From Saprospiraceae bacterium (GTDB lineage Bacteria; Bacteroidota; Bacteroidia; Chitinophagales; Saprospiraceae), in contig JANQQI010000094.1 of the NCBI GenBank assembly GCA_028285085.1, positions 1 through 64,000 of the forward strand: a DNA stretch of 64,000 bases. Direction: 5' to 3'. The translations under genes and the position numbers were made by a program. How positions within the stretch are numbered: the first letter of the stretch is position 1; the number at the start of each line of letters is the position of its first letter. Shown piece by piece: positions 9,267 to 19,661 of the stretch. The notes beneath the pieces were generated by a model. The model did not search any database. It worked only from the letters and a program-made list of their open reading frames with translations, and was not told the DNA's origin.

Positions 9267-12200
9267 ATGAAAAAGGATTTACAACACTATTTACTGATTT
9301 GCTTTTCTGTCTTTTTGTGGTGTGGCAACCTGCTCCAGGCTCAGGATAATCTCCAAGTTGAGTTTCTTGATCTCACCACCGTCCCTGACTTTCTCAATAT
9401 TTGTGGAGACCCCGATAGCGAAGTCGTACTGGTTAGTGTCGATGGCCTTGATCCCAATGTACGCTCGAATATTGTCGCCACCGCTAATCTATTTGAAGGG
9501 GTGCAGTTCGTCAGTTTTGATGCCGCCAACTCTTCTCCGGGGGTGACCCCAATTGATTTGACCGATTTGAGCCGGCCGGTATTTACCTTGCCTGATCTTG
9601 ATCCTTTTGGGACCAGTTCGGTAAATATTGCTTTTTCCATTGCCGCTAATTGTGCTTATACCGATACCTTGACGATCAATAATGCTGCGGAAGTATACGA
9701 CCGTTGGGATTTTAGCTACGATCTTGGACCAACCACTGGTCTTACCGAGTCAGATGATAATATTGAATATCGCGATGCTTTTGCTATCCCTTCTTTTACC
9801 TTATCCGTTGACAATTCCGTTGATGCGGCCCGGGTAGGGCAGTGCTATACACGAGATGTCATCAGTGCTAATACGGGTTTGGACGGTTTTGTGGATACGA
9901 TTTTGTACTTCAACGAACAGGGCCCCGGTATTTATGTCCAAACCGTTACGGTGAATGGTTTACCCATCGATGTGACTAAGACTTTAACCGTTGGCGGGGA
10001 TACCTTAATTTCAGCGGTGATTGATGCTGGATTTTTTGCTCAGAATACGGTTGGAACGGGCGGTTTAGGCGATGGTGATGGTTTTTTTGATCCCAATGAA
10101 GTCTTGACGATCACTGAGACAGTTTGTATTCTCGACTGTTTTGACGATCGAACCAGCGAACACGCTATCGAATGGGGGTGTTTTAATCGGTACTGTACAC
10201 GTACCGAAGTCACCGACTTTGGAGATGTGGGGCAAGGTGCGGCCAACCCTGTTTTTTCTGAAACAGGAAGTTTACCCGATCAAAATACGGGCTATTGCCA
10301 GGATGGAAACTCCACAATTACCTTTACTAACGACGGTATCGAAGTGGACCCTGGTTTTGCAACTATGATGGATGTCTCTACGGGAATTGGCCTGGGAGGC
10401 ACTTTTGATTTATCGGATGGTGGGTACGAAATTACCGGAATCCGTATCGCTGGGGTAGACATCGCCACCTTGGCCAGCTTTGTAGACCTCAATGATAATC
10501 CACAGTTTACCGTTGACCCTGACGGTGCGGGCGGTCTAACTGATTTTGATGGTGATGGCTTTTTTGATGATCTGCCGCAGAATGAATCTATTGAAGTGAC
10601 CGTCTTTTACAGTTTTGATTGCTCGATGGCTCAGGAATTGGGAGATGATGAGACGTGCTCAAATAACTTTTCGACCTTTTTTAACGCTCGAATTGATCAT
10701 ACCAATGCTTGCCAAGAACGTTTGGTAAGGCTTGAAACCAGTTATTTCCGACCATCGAATACCCGTACCGCGGTAGAGAATTTCACCACACCGGATGCCT
10801 TCGCTGAGTTGGATACCTTCTATGTGACCCACACGGAAAGCCGCAGCGTGCGCAACTTCGCGAAAAACTGCTCTGATGATGAAGTCTTTTACGTCACCGT
10901 GGTTTTACCTACCGGAGTGAATCTAGTGCCGGGAGTGACTGAACTGTTACGTGATCCGGTGACCTCTTATCCTTTGCTGACGAATACGGTAAGCAATGAT
11001 ACCTTGTATCTGACCTTTGATGGTTCGGTATCGAGCTCTATGACAGGAGATTATACGCTACAATTGGCTTTTCAAGCCGAATGCTCGGCGACAATTGGAC
11101 CAACTAATTTTCCGATACAATTTGGGCATTATTGCCCCGATTGCGATTGCCGACACCTGTGGTATTGTGGCGATTTACAAGGCCCACAACTGCATTCTAC
11201 TAATCCACCTTGTCCTGATGTACCTTGCCCGGTGGGCTTGCGTACGACTAGCTTTGACGTTAACCGAACAACCTTCGGGTTTACCGACGATACTTATACC
11301 ACACCGGTCAATCCGAACGATGTAGATCGTAAAGTGGCGATTTCCTGTGATTCGATTGAAATGCGCATTCTCAATGTGGTAGGCGATACCCCATTGATAG
11401 ATAGTGTGGGGATGCAGATTACCTACAATAACGTAGATGAAACGCTTGATTCCACCGAGACTTTCCTATTTGATTACGCCACGGTGCGTTTTTATAGCGG
11501 TGGAATGGATCATTTTTGTACGGTCGATACTTCTGTTTTAACGGTCACGATTCAGGATAGCATCAAATATTTGAACTTTGATCTCGATTCTTGTGTGACG
11601 GCATTAGGACTGACCTTACAACCCGGTGATACAGTCGAGTTTGTGGGTAATTTTACACTCAATCCCAATGGACCTTACCCGGTTCAATTCATGAAAGTAC
11701 CTAACTTGCGCGGCTACGGTTATGCGATGTACGATGGGGTAGAAGAGGCTTGTGATAACTTTGGGGATGTGTTTACGATTGCCCGTAATCAAACCGTTTT
11801 TGATTTTCCAAATACCAGTAGTTTCCCGCAAGGTTGTGAGGATACATATCTACAATTCCGCTTAATTACGATCAATAATGGTTTTGACGAGTGGTTTCCT
11901 AATGAATATCGCCAAGCCATTGGAATTGATTCGATTACCTTCTTCTTTGATACGGCCATTTTGGACGCCTTCTCAATTGTTGAAGCTGAAGTGGCGATCC
12001 CGAATCATCCTTATCACGGCAGTGCTTTTTTCCCTATGCCGGGTTTCGAAAACTTCCCCAACGGGCATTACATCGCACGTTTTGATACGCTCGTCCAAGT
12101 GCCGGCCTTGAATAATGTCTTGACGAATTCCTTCAATTTCCGAGTACATCTCGTACCGAATTGTAAGTCTTTGACGGCCAGTAGCAACAATGATAACCGA

Positions 12201-15200
12201 TTTGATCTTGATCCGGCGATTTACTACCGGGATCGCTATTACGCGAGTATCATCGGTGATGGAAGTTGCTCCGAAGTGGTAGCCGATTCAGTCAATAACG
12301 ACATCTATTACCTCGATCCACCGACTTTTAATTATACCAATGTTTCTGATCCGAATTATGTCCTCTATGGCGATACCGCGGAGTGGATAGTGCAGCATTG
12401 TAATACGTCATTCGTCTCCGATGCTGGTCTGACTTGGTTGGCCGTTGAAGATCCTTTAGGGGTGATTGAAGTGGTTGAAATTGAGGATATCAGTGATCCG
12501 GGCAACGTGACGAGTTTGCCGATCACTGCTTACGGGAGTGCTAATGAAAATTACTTTGCCTTTGCTCCGGGTGTAGCCAAAGCCGATGGTAGCGCTTTGA
12601 TTTCTGATGTGTGTAACACGTTGCGAATCAGGGCTTTAGTTAATCAATGTGGCACCACAAACTTTACCACACGGGTTGGATGGAATTGTGTGATGTATAC
12701 CGAGCCAGATTGGACCCCGGAGTTATACCCGCCTTGTGATGATTTGCTCTTGCCATTGTCGGTCACTACTCAGGACCCATTCCTGGATGCAAATATTATC
12801 GAGCAACCGACAACAAGTCCTAATATTTGTGATACGAGTACGATTGCGATTATTGTAAAAAATACAGGACAAGGAACTGCTTTTGACGTAACAACTCAAA
12901 TTACTTTACCGTTCGAGGGGATTGAAATTGTCCCTGGAAGTGTCGAATTCGCCTATCCTTCTGACGCGCCCTATGTTTCGATTCCGACTGATCCTACTTT
13001 TGTAGGAACGGATACGCGTGGACGTATTTTCCAGTATGACGACTTTTCACTCTTGAATAGTTTGTTAGATGTAGAAGGATTGCCGGGCTATAGTCCGAGC
13101 TATGGAGAGGATACGACGCAGTTTGTCATTCGTTATCGCTTTGTGACCGATTGTGATTATCAAAGTGGATCCATCTCTTACTATAGTTTCCAAGGCTTGA
13201 AAGGATGTGGAGATAGTACCAACTTTGAAACGGGTGAGACGCTGCCGATTTTTATTAACGGTGCGGATCCCGGTTTGAGTAAAATATTTGAAGTGTCCTT
13301 TGCGGACAATACGAGTTTGGTGCCCGGAAGTGCAAATACCCTGGAAATCACCGCCGAAAATTTAACAACAACTCCGACTGACACCACTGATAAGATTCTT
13401 TTACGCATTCCACTGGACTTTATTTATGATGTAGGGTCGACGACCTTGATTGAGCCCCCTTCTTGGGTGCTTACGGAGCCAACGATCGATACCGTTATGG
13501 GTTACCAAAATCTATATTGGTGTCTGCCCGCTGGATTAGGACAAAACGATAGTGTGAGCCTGAGTTTGACGGTGAACACTCCAAATTTTGCCTGTTCGGT
13601 GGATACCACCCAAATTGGTTTATTTACAGTTCTGCTTCAAGATTTGAATTGTGCAGCAACCGGAACGGATTGCTCTGTCGAAGCCGTTACTTCCTCGAAT
13701 AACGGGCAGTTGACAAGCATTGCTGTAGCCCAACAAAACTTAGAATTAGCTTTTAATCCGTTAGCGAGTACTTGTACTGCGGGTAATCAGGAATTGATTA
13801 TCGCCAGTGGAGATATTGTGAATACCGGGCAGGACTTCCCGGCTTCGCCAATTACCATCCGTTATTATTTCGATGTTGATGGCGATAGCTTAATTACAAC
13901 TGCGGATACAGAATTGGCCAATTTTACAGAAAATGGCCCTATCGCTTCCGGTAATAACCTGAGTTTCAATCACCAATTTACCGCTGATCCCAGTCAGGCT
14001 TGCCAATTGATGGCGTTGATCGATACCACGGGCTTGACCTTATGTGGTGATGCGATGACTTATTTGAGCGAACCACAACTACTCAATGCCGGAGCCGATC
14101 AATTATTCTGTGAGGCGACGCCTACGACCATTACTACGGAATTAGGTGATGCGGATTGTAATAGCTTGGCGGCTTATTCTTACAACTGGTTAGCTATTCC
14201 ACCTGCATCTACCACTGATTTGAGTGCGACCAATGTGCCAAATCCCACTTTAACGATTCCACATAATGCCGTTACGGAAGATACCTTATTATATGTTTTA
14301 GAAACAACGCGTCCGGCTTGTACCGGAATTACCCGAGATACAGTCCGTATCATCCGAGGTGTCGCCTTTACCTATGACTTAGGCACTACGGTGTATTTGC
14401 CAAATGGTGGCAGTACGACTTTGAGTGGGACTTTGACGGGAGGCGTTGGACCTTTTACTTACAGTTGGGCCACTGATCCAACCTTAAATGATCTAACAAG
14501 TGCTGATCCAGTGGCAACGCCGGTTTTGGACACCACGCTGTACTCGGTCACGGTGACTTCTGCCGTAGGTTGTACGGCTACTGACGATATATTGGTGATT
14601 TTAGGAAGTCCAATTGTGGGAGAGGTAAATCCAAGTGATACTATTGTTTGTCCGGATGAGACCGTGCAATTAGTAGCCAGCGGAGGTACAGATTATGAAT
14701 GGTTGGAAGATGCTGGCAATCCATCAACGGGTAATTTAGATGCTTATAATATTGCCAATCCAACTTTCAGCAATGGCTTGGCGAATTCGTTGTATACTTA
14801 TCAAGTCGTCGTCACGGATGTTGGCGTTCCTGGATTTTCGGATACCGTGGAAGTTAATATCCAGGTCAATGATGTCCCGATATTAAATATTATTGCCAGC
14901 CCTGGCTTGGCAACCTGCCCTGGTGAGACAGTGACGCTGCAAGGCTTTGGCGCCACGGATTATGAATGGACGAATTTGAACACCGGTCTGGTTGTGAGCA
15001 ACTCGGATGTGTTAGTGGATGCGCCGACTGTAACGACGACCTATTTGCTGACGGGCAGCGATCCTGCTCCGGCTTGTTCAAATACAGCACAAATTACAAT
15101 TAATGTTCTTGGCTTAACTCTGAACGCTTCGGCTTCCTCTAATTTGGTTTGTCCGGGAGATACGGTGACGCTAAGTGGAAGTGGTGCGGCACAGCTCGAT

Positions 15201-18200
15201 TGGTACGACAGTGGAGTTTTAGTGGGGTCGGGGACTAGCATTGAGGTGACTCCGATTGCGCCGACGACTTATACTTTAGTTGGTGAGAATTCTAGTAATT
15301 GTATTGATTCTACCACTGTATTTGTAGATACTTATCCGGCACCGGGAATTGTGGTCGCTCTGGAAGATACGGCAGTTTGTGCACCGGGGACATTCCCACA
15401 AATAGTCGAATTAGATCAAACGATTCAATCTTATAGTATTGGAGGAAATGGCGTTACCGCCAATGAAGTACTCAACGGTAATACCCTGACTTTCGATGCG
15501 ATTTATACCAGTGATACGGCGACCTTTATTGTAACCTTAGTGGGCGCAAATGATGGTTGTGCCATAGAAGAAAGCTTCCAGATTTTGCCTTGCGCTTGCT
15601 CCGGGCCAAATTTGGTGAGCGTAGCGGTGACCGAAACCACTTGCGGGAACAACGAAGGCCAAATAGTCATCCATCTGGATGAACCCACCGCAGATTATGC
15701 TTACACTTGGACACCGGATACGGGTATTTCCAACGACGATGGCAATGCACGTGCTGGCTTGGCTGCAGGACTCTATCAAATTCTCATTTTTGACCCAACT
15801 GCGCCTAATTGTAATACGACCGTTACGGCAATTGTCAACAATAGCAATGGTCCACAAGCAATTGCTTCAACTACGGCAGCGACTTGTAGTAGTGCTGATG
15901 GAACGGCCATCATTACGCCGGGTAACTTCGAATATACTTGGATGGATGGAAGTAATCTGGCCGCGAGAAATGATTTGGCCGCTGGAATCTATTACGTTAC
16001 TGTAGTTGATCCGGCTGATCCAGATTGCGAAAACATCCTTTCGATCGAAGTTGGTGAAGATAATCCTCTGGAGGTCACGGCCACCGTCGATGTCCAGCCC
16101 GATTGTGGCTTGGCCAATGGTACTGTTACTCTGAACGTTATCGGGGGGAGTGGCGCTTACAATTTCAGTTGGCCCAGCGGTGCCGCCACGCAAACCAATT
16201 TAAGCTCAGGTGTTTATACCGTTACGATTACGGACACCGGTAGCGGTGGTTGTAGCACGGCCTTCACTTTTGCTTTAACCGATAATGTGCCCGCCGCCAA
16301 TATCTCAATTACCGATACGATGCACGTGACTTGTGCTGGATTAGATAATGGAAGTATTGATTTTGATATCAACTTTGCGCCTGGCTTTAGCTTTCCGGCG
16401 GATACCCTGATCACCGATGGTAGCTCTGATTTCGATAATGGCGATCTACCACCGGGTGATTACTGCTTGTTAATTCGTGACGCGAATAATTGCTTGGCCG
16501 GAGAAGCTTGCTTTACGATCGGAGAGCCCGATTCTCTATTACTTTGGTATACCCTAAGTCCTGATTGTGAAGATGGTGGTACCATTGATTTAGAGGTCTT
16601 GGGTGGAATCGGACCCTTTGAAATTGATTGGGGACATTTGATTGGCAGTGCCAATCCAGAAGACTTGGATGAACTGGCAGCTGGTACTTACACGGTCACG
16701 GTGACTGACGATAATGGTTGTACACTTGCTGATTTTACAGAAGTTGAGGCCTGTCCTTGTGATGCGCCGACGCTCAATAGCATTATGGTCATCGAAGCGA
16801 CCTGCGGTAATGCGGATGGCTTCGCAACGGTACACTTACAAGAAGATGATGGTGGCTATCAGTTTGTGTGGACCCCAGATGTGGGGACGCCAAATACAAT
16901 TGGCAACGGCCGAAGTAACTTACCTTTTGGTGGTTATGTCGTAGAGGTCATTGATACCCTCAATCCAAGCTGTACGCTAGAGGTTTACGTATTGGTCACG
17001 AATAGTGATGGCCCCACCGCGGATGCTGCCACGACACCCGCGACTTGTACTGCCGCAGATGGAACGGCGACTTTAAGCCCGGCAGGATTTGATTATACCT
17101 GGCCGAGCCCGCCGCATACGAATTTCCGTGATGAACTGGCTGGTGGTATCTACTTTGTCACCCTGACGGATCCAACCGATCCTGATTGTCCAAACGTCAT
17201 GATGATCGAAATCGAGGAAGAGAGCCCACTGACGGCTACTCTGCAAGTGGACCAAGCGCCGGATTGTGGGGTGACTAATGGCACCGTAACGATCAATGTA
17301 GCCGATGGGAGTGGGGATTACACGTATAACTGGGCGGATGGATTAAGTACGATAGATAATCAACGCACAAATCTTGGCGCTGGTGTCTACCAAGTGACCA
17401 TCGTAGATAATGGACCAACCGCTTGTACCTTGGAATTTGTATTTGTTTTGATTGATAATATTGGAACGGCTACCGTGTCGATCACCGATACGTCTCACGT
17501 CAGCTGTGCGGGGACGGCCACCGGAGGTGTTGACTTCACAGTCAACTACGATCCTGCTTTTGTGCAACCCGCGGATACGGTGATTACGGATGGCCTATTT
17601 GAATATGAAAATGGTGCTTTGCCCGTTGGGGACTACTGTATGTATATCCTGGATGGCAATAACTGTTTTGCTGCTGCGGCCTGCTTCACGATTGAAGAGC
17701 CCGAGGCAATGGATTTTTACTTCGTCATTGTACCAAACTGTGAGGATGAGATGGGAAGCATTGATTTGAGTGTCAACGGTGGTACACCGCCATTTACTTA
17801 TGATTGGGCGGATGTTGAAGGCAATACCAATGATGAGGATCGCGCTGGTTTGGAGCCCGGCAACTACGGTGTGACGGTCACGGATGCGCTTAACTGCATG
17901 CTGGTAGAAGAAGACGTGTTGGTACCATCCTGCGTGGATTCTTGTGAATACTTCGGCGGATTGGATTCGTTGACCTTACTAGCTAATAATTGTAGCGGTT
18001 TTGCCCAATTCTGCTTTAGTGTACCGCTACAAGAAGTTCAACAATACGAGATTTTCGATAATGGCCTGCCTTACACGGGCAATCTAACGGGCTGTGATTT
18101 TGATTCCTTGATTGCTTATGCTTATTCCGAACTCTTCGGGCAAGGCGACCTAGGTCCGTATGAAGTCGTATCATGGAGTGTCAATGGTGAGGTTTTCTCC

Positions 18201-19577
18201 GGTGAATTCTCCGATATTCCTGCGCTGATTGATTCTTTGAACACTTGGGATCCCAACGGGAATTGGATGACTGCCAGTATTGGACAATTCATTACGGGAG
18301 GAGCGTCGAATACCACTTACAGCGCCTTAGTGATTGAAGCCATTGATTTTGGAACGACCTCCACGTTGGGCATTAATTTCTCAGCGGTACCCAACGGTTT
18401 TTCTATCCAGTTGGATACCGGCTACCACGAAGTTGTGATTATTAATTCGACGATCAATTGCTCGGATACACTCATTGCAATGGTCACCTGCAGTAATTCA
18501 GATAACATCTGTGTAAACGAGACTGTGACTTTCTGCGTGGATACAGCGGCCTTAGATATTGTTGGGCCGGTGAGCTCGATTACGAGCATTTGTACCGATC
18601 TGGCGGACGGCTCGGTTGACTTTGTCATCGACGCGGAAAACTTCTGTATTAATTATACCGGTTTAAATTTCGGAACGGATACGACTTGCGTTGAATTCTG
18701 CGATGAACTTGGAAATTGTGAGGTGGTGGAACTCTACATCACAGTGGATTCCTGCTTTGATTCTCAGCTGAATTTAGTGAAGGACACCGTCTTTATCAAT
18801 CAAACCGTGGTGTATTGCCTGGACACGATTACCTTGCCGGGCAATCCGACCTTCGTGGATAATTATTGTGCGGATTTATCCGGCGATTTTGTGGACTATT
18901 TCATTGATCCATATACCTATTGTGTAGAATATACCGGTCTGGAAATCGGTGTGGACACAGCTTGCGTCGTAGTCTGCGATGATTTGGGTCTTTGTGATAC
19001 CACCTTGTTCTGTGTGGCCGTGATGGAGTACTTTGATCCACCCGTCACCAATGTAGATTCCACTTGTACGGACATTGGCACGCCCGTGGTTATCGATATT
19101 ACTGCGAATGACACCTTATTTGGTGGGGTTGACAGCTTATATATTTTAGAGCCACCGATCTGGGGAACGGCTACCATTAATCTGGATGGCTCCGCGACTT
19201 ACAATGCCAGTGATGAGTTTTGTGAACGGACGGATTCATTCACTTACGTTGGATGTACCCCGAACGGTTGTGATACGACCACGGTATTTGTCTGTATCGA
19301 GTGTATTGATATCGTCATCTTTAACGCCGTTTCTGCGAATAAAGATGGCGTAAATGATGTCTTCTTTATCTCCGGTATTCGCGAATTCCCAGAAAGCCGT
19401 TTACGCATTTTCAACCGGTGGGGTAATCTTGTTTACGAAACCATTGGTTATGAGAATAATTGGGGGGGCACTTATAATGGGAATAAAGATTTGCCAGACG
19501 GTACCTATTATTATCTCCTAGAGCTGAATGATGAAGCCGAACGGGTATTTAATGGGTACTTGGAATTGTATCGATAA
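9267..19577 (+). CDS. Giant T9SS-exported repeat protein with gliding-type C-terminal domain
   Basis: A 3436-residue secreted protein. A signal peptide (MKKDLQHYLLICFSVF..LLQAQ) starts it. About residues 30-1600 are large beta-rich, cysteine-containing domains like those in bacterial surface proteins. About 1780-2050 contains three Ig-like units beginning CPDETVQL, CPGETVTL and CPGDTVTL. About 2110-2890 is a run of SprB-like repeats (GGSGAYNFSW, LSSGVYTVTITD) arranged as a doubled 390-residue module. Cysteine-rich Ig-like units and a cadherin-like unit (VVIDITANDTLFGG) follow. The last 90 residues match the gliding-associated C-terminal domain (VSANKDGVNDVFFI, LRIFNRWGNLVYE, LPDGTYYYLLEL), a type B signal for T9SS export. 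Probable role: surface adhesin or gliding-related filament. Strong terminator follows. Confidence 0.93.
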   Translation: MKKDLQHYLLICFSVFLWCGNLLQAQDNLQVEFLDLTTVPDFLNICGDPDSEVVLVSVDGLDPNVRSNIVATANLFEGVQFVSFDAANSSPGVTPIDLTDLSRPVFTLPDLDPFGTSSVNIAFSIAANCAYTDTLTINNAAEVYDRWDFSYDLGPTTGLTESDDNIEYRDAFAIPSFTLSVDNSVDAARVGQCYTRDVISANTGLDGFVDTILYFNEQGPGIYVQTVTVNGLPIDVTKTLTVGGDTLISAVIDAGFFAQNTVGTGGLGDGDGFFDPNEVLTITETVCILDCFDDRTSEHAIEWGCFNRYCTRTEVTDFGDVGQGAANPVFSETGSLPDQNTGYCQDGNSTITFTNDGIEVDPGFATMMDVSTGIGLGGTFDLSDGGYEITGIRIAGVDIATLASFVDLNDNPQFTVDPDGAGGLTDFDGDGFFDDLPQNESIEVTVFYSFDCSMAQELGDDETCSNNFSTFFNARIDHTNACQERLVRLETSYFRPSNTRTAVENFTTPDAFAELDTFYVTHTESRSVRNFAKNCSDDEVFYVTVVLPTGVNLVPGVTELLRDPVTSYPLLTNTVSNDTLYLTFDGSVSSSMTGDYTLQLAFQAECSATIGPTNFPIQFGHYCPDCDCRHLWYCGDLQGPQLHSTNPPCPDVPCPVGLRTTSFDVNRTTFGFTDDTYTTPVNPNDVDRKVAISCDSIEMRILNVVGDTPLIDSVGMQITYNNVDETLDSTETFLFDYATVRFYSGGMDHFCTVDTSVLTVTIQDSIKYLNFDLDSCVTALGLTLQPGDTVEFVGNFTLNPNGPYPVQFMKVPNLRGYGYAMYDGVEEACDNFGDVFTIARNQTVFDFPNTSSFPQGCEDTYLQFRLITINNGFDEWFPNEYRQAIGIDSITFFFDTAILDAFSIVEAEVAIPNHPYHGSAFFPMPGFENFPNGHYIARFDTLVQVPALNNVLTNSFNFRVHLVPNCKSLTASSNNDNRFDLDPAIYYRDRYYASIIGDGSCSEVVADSVNNDIYYLDPPTFNYTNVSDPNYVLYGDTAEWIVQHCNTSFVSDAGLTWLAVEDPLGVIEVVEIEDISDPGNVTSLPITAYGSANENYFAFAPGVAKADGSALISDVCNTLRIRALVNQCGTTNFTTRVGWNCVMYTEPDWTPELYPPCDDLLLPLSVTTQDPFLDANIIEQPTTSPNICDTSTIAIIVKNTGQGTAFDVTTQITLPFEGIEIVPGSVEFAYPSDAPYVSIPTDPTFVGTDTRGRIFQYDDFSLLNSLLDVEGLPGYSPSYGEDTTQFVIRYRFVTDCDYQSGSISYYSFQGLKGCGDSTNFETGETLPIFINGADPGLSKIFEVSFADNTSLVPGSANTLEITAENLTTTPTDTTDKILLRIPLDFIYDVGSTTLIEPPSWVLTEPTIDTVMGYQNLYWCLPAGLGQNDSVSLSLTVNTPNFACSVDTTQIGLFTVLLQDLNCAATGTDCSVEAVTSSNNGQLTSIAVAQQNLELAFNPLASTCTAGNQELIIASGDIVNTGQDFPASPITIRYYFDVDGDSLITTADTELANFTENGPIASGNNLSFNHQFTADPSQACQLMALIDTTGLTLCGDAMTYLSEPQLLNAGADQLFCEATPTTITTELGDADCNSLAAYSYNWLAIPPASTTDLSATNVPNPTLTIPHNAVTEDTLLYVLETTRPACTGITRDTVRIIRGVAFTYDLGTTVYLPNGGSTTLSGTLTGGVGPFTYSWATDPTLNDLTSADPVATPVLDTTLYSVTVTSAVGCTATDDILVILGSPIVGEVNPSDTIVCPDETVQLVASGGTDYEWLEDAGNPSTGNLDAYNIANPTFSNGLANSLYTYQVVVTDVGVPGFSDTVEVNIQVNDVPILNIIASPGLATCPGETVTLQGFGATDYEWTNLNTGLVVSNSDVLVDAPTVTTTYLLTGSDPAPACSNTAQITINVLGLTLNASASSNLVCPGDTVTLSGSGAAQLDWYDSGVLVGSGTSIEVTPIAPTTYTLVGENSSNCIDSTTVFVDTYPAPGIVVALEDTAVCAPGTFPQIVELDQTIQSYSIGGNGVTANEVLNGNTLTFDAIYTSDTATFIVTLVGANDGCAIEESFQILPCACSGPNLVSVAVTETTCGNNEGQIVIHLDEPTADYAYTWTPDTGISNDDGNARAGLAAGLYQILIFDPTAPNCNTTVTAIVNNSNGPQAIASTTAATCSSADGTAIITPGNFEYTWMDGSNLAARNDLAAGIYYVTVVDPADPDCENILSIEVGEDNPLEVTATVDVQPDCGLANGTVTLNVIGGSGAYNFSWPSGAATQTNLSSGVYTVTITDTGSGGCSTAFTFALTDNVPAANISITDTMHVTCAGLDNGSIDFDINFAPGFSFPADTLITDGSSDFDNGDLPPGDYCLLIRDANNCLAGEACFTIGEPDSLLLWYTLSPDCEDGGTIDLEVLGGIGPFEIDWGHLIGSANPEDLDELAAGTYTVTVTDDNGCTLADFTEVEACPCDAPTLNSIMVIEATCGNADGFATVHLQEDDGGYQFVWTPDVGTPNTIGNGRSNLPFGGYVVEVIDTLNPSCTLEVYVLVTNSDGPTADAATTPATCTAADGTATLSPAGFDYTWPSPPHTNFRDELAGGIYFVTLTDPTDPDCPNVMMIEIEEESPLTATLQVDQAPDCGVTNGTVTINVADGSGDYTYNWADGLSTIDNQRTNLGAGVYQVTIVDNGPTACTLEFVFVLIDNIGTATVSITDTSHVSCAGTATGGVDFTVNYDPAFVQPADTVITDGLFEYENGALPVGDYCMYILDGNNCFAAAACFTIEEPEAMDFYFVIVPNCEDEMGSIDLSVNGGTPPFTYDWADVEGNTNDEDRAGLEPGNYGVTVTDALNCMLVEEDVLVPSCVDSCEYFGGLDSLTLLANNCSGFAQFCFSVPLQEVQQYEIFDNGLPYTGNLTGCDFDSLIAYAYSELFGQGDLGPYEVVSWSVNGEVFSGEFSDIPALIDSLNTWDPNGNWMTASIGQFITGGASNTTYSALVIEAIDFGTTSTLGINFSAVPNGFSIQLDTGYHEVVIINSTINCSDTLIAMVTCSNSDNICVNETVTFCVDTAALDIVGPVSSITSICTDLADGSVDFVIDAENFCINYTGLNFGTDTTCVEFCDELGNCEVVELYITVDSCFDSQLNLVKDTVFINQTVVYCLDTITLPGNPTFVDNYCADLSGDFVDYFIDPYTYCVEYTGLEIGVDTACVVVCDDLGLCDTTLFCVAVMEYFDPPVTNVDSTCTDIGTPVVIDITANDTLFGGVDSLYILEPPIWGTATINLDGSATYNASDEFCERTDSFTYVGCTPNGCDTTTVFVCIECIDIVIFNAVSANKDGVNDVFFISGIREFPESRLRIFNRWGNLVYETIGYENNWGGTYNGNKDLPDGTYYYLLELNDEAERVFNGYLELYR
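15597..17937 (+). repeat. Tandem duplication of a 390-codon SprB-like module inside the surface protein gene
   Basis: Two consecutive segments of about 1161 and 1179 bases encode the same order of units: a TTCGNNEGQ / ATCGNADG unit, an ATCSSADGTA / ATCTAADGTA unit, a PDCGLANGTVTLNV / PDCGVTNGTVTINV unit, a HVTCAGLDNGS / HVSCAGTATGG unit and a CEDGGTIDLEV / CEDEMGSIDLSV unit. The copies have clearly diverged, so the duplication is not recent. The boundaries are approximate. Confidence 0.75.
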
Positions 19578-19600
19578 TTGAACTTTAAGAAATTATAATA

Positions 19601-19640
19601 AAAAAGCCTTTTGCAACATGATATAGCAAAAGGCTTTTTT
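19601..19640. terminator. Bidirectional terminator between converging genes
   Basis: AAAAAGCCTTTTGC pairs with GCAAAAGGCTTTTT around an 11-base loop, with T runs on both strands. It serves the giant protein gene on + and the hydrolase gene on -. Confidence 0.9.
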
Positions 19641-19661
19641 AATGTCCTTATTATTATACCC

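Noticed and set aside
14870-17940. DNA-level tandem repeat array or CRISPR-like repeats in the giant gene
   Set aside because: Repeats are protein-level, long and diverged; no short regular repeats with unique spacers exist.
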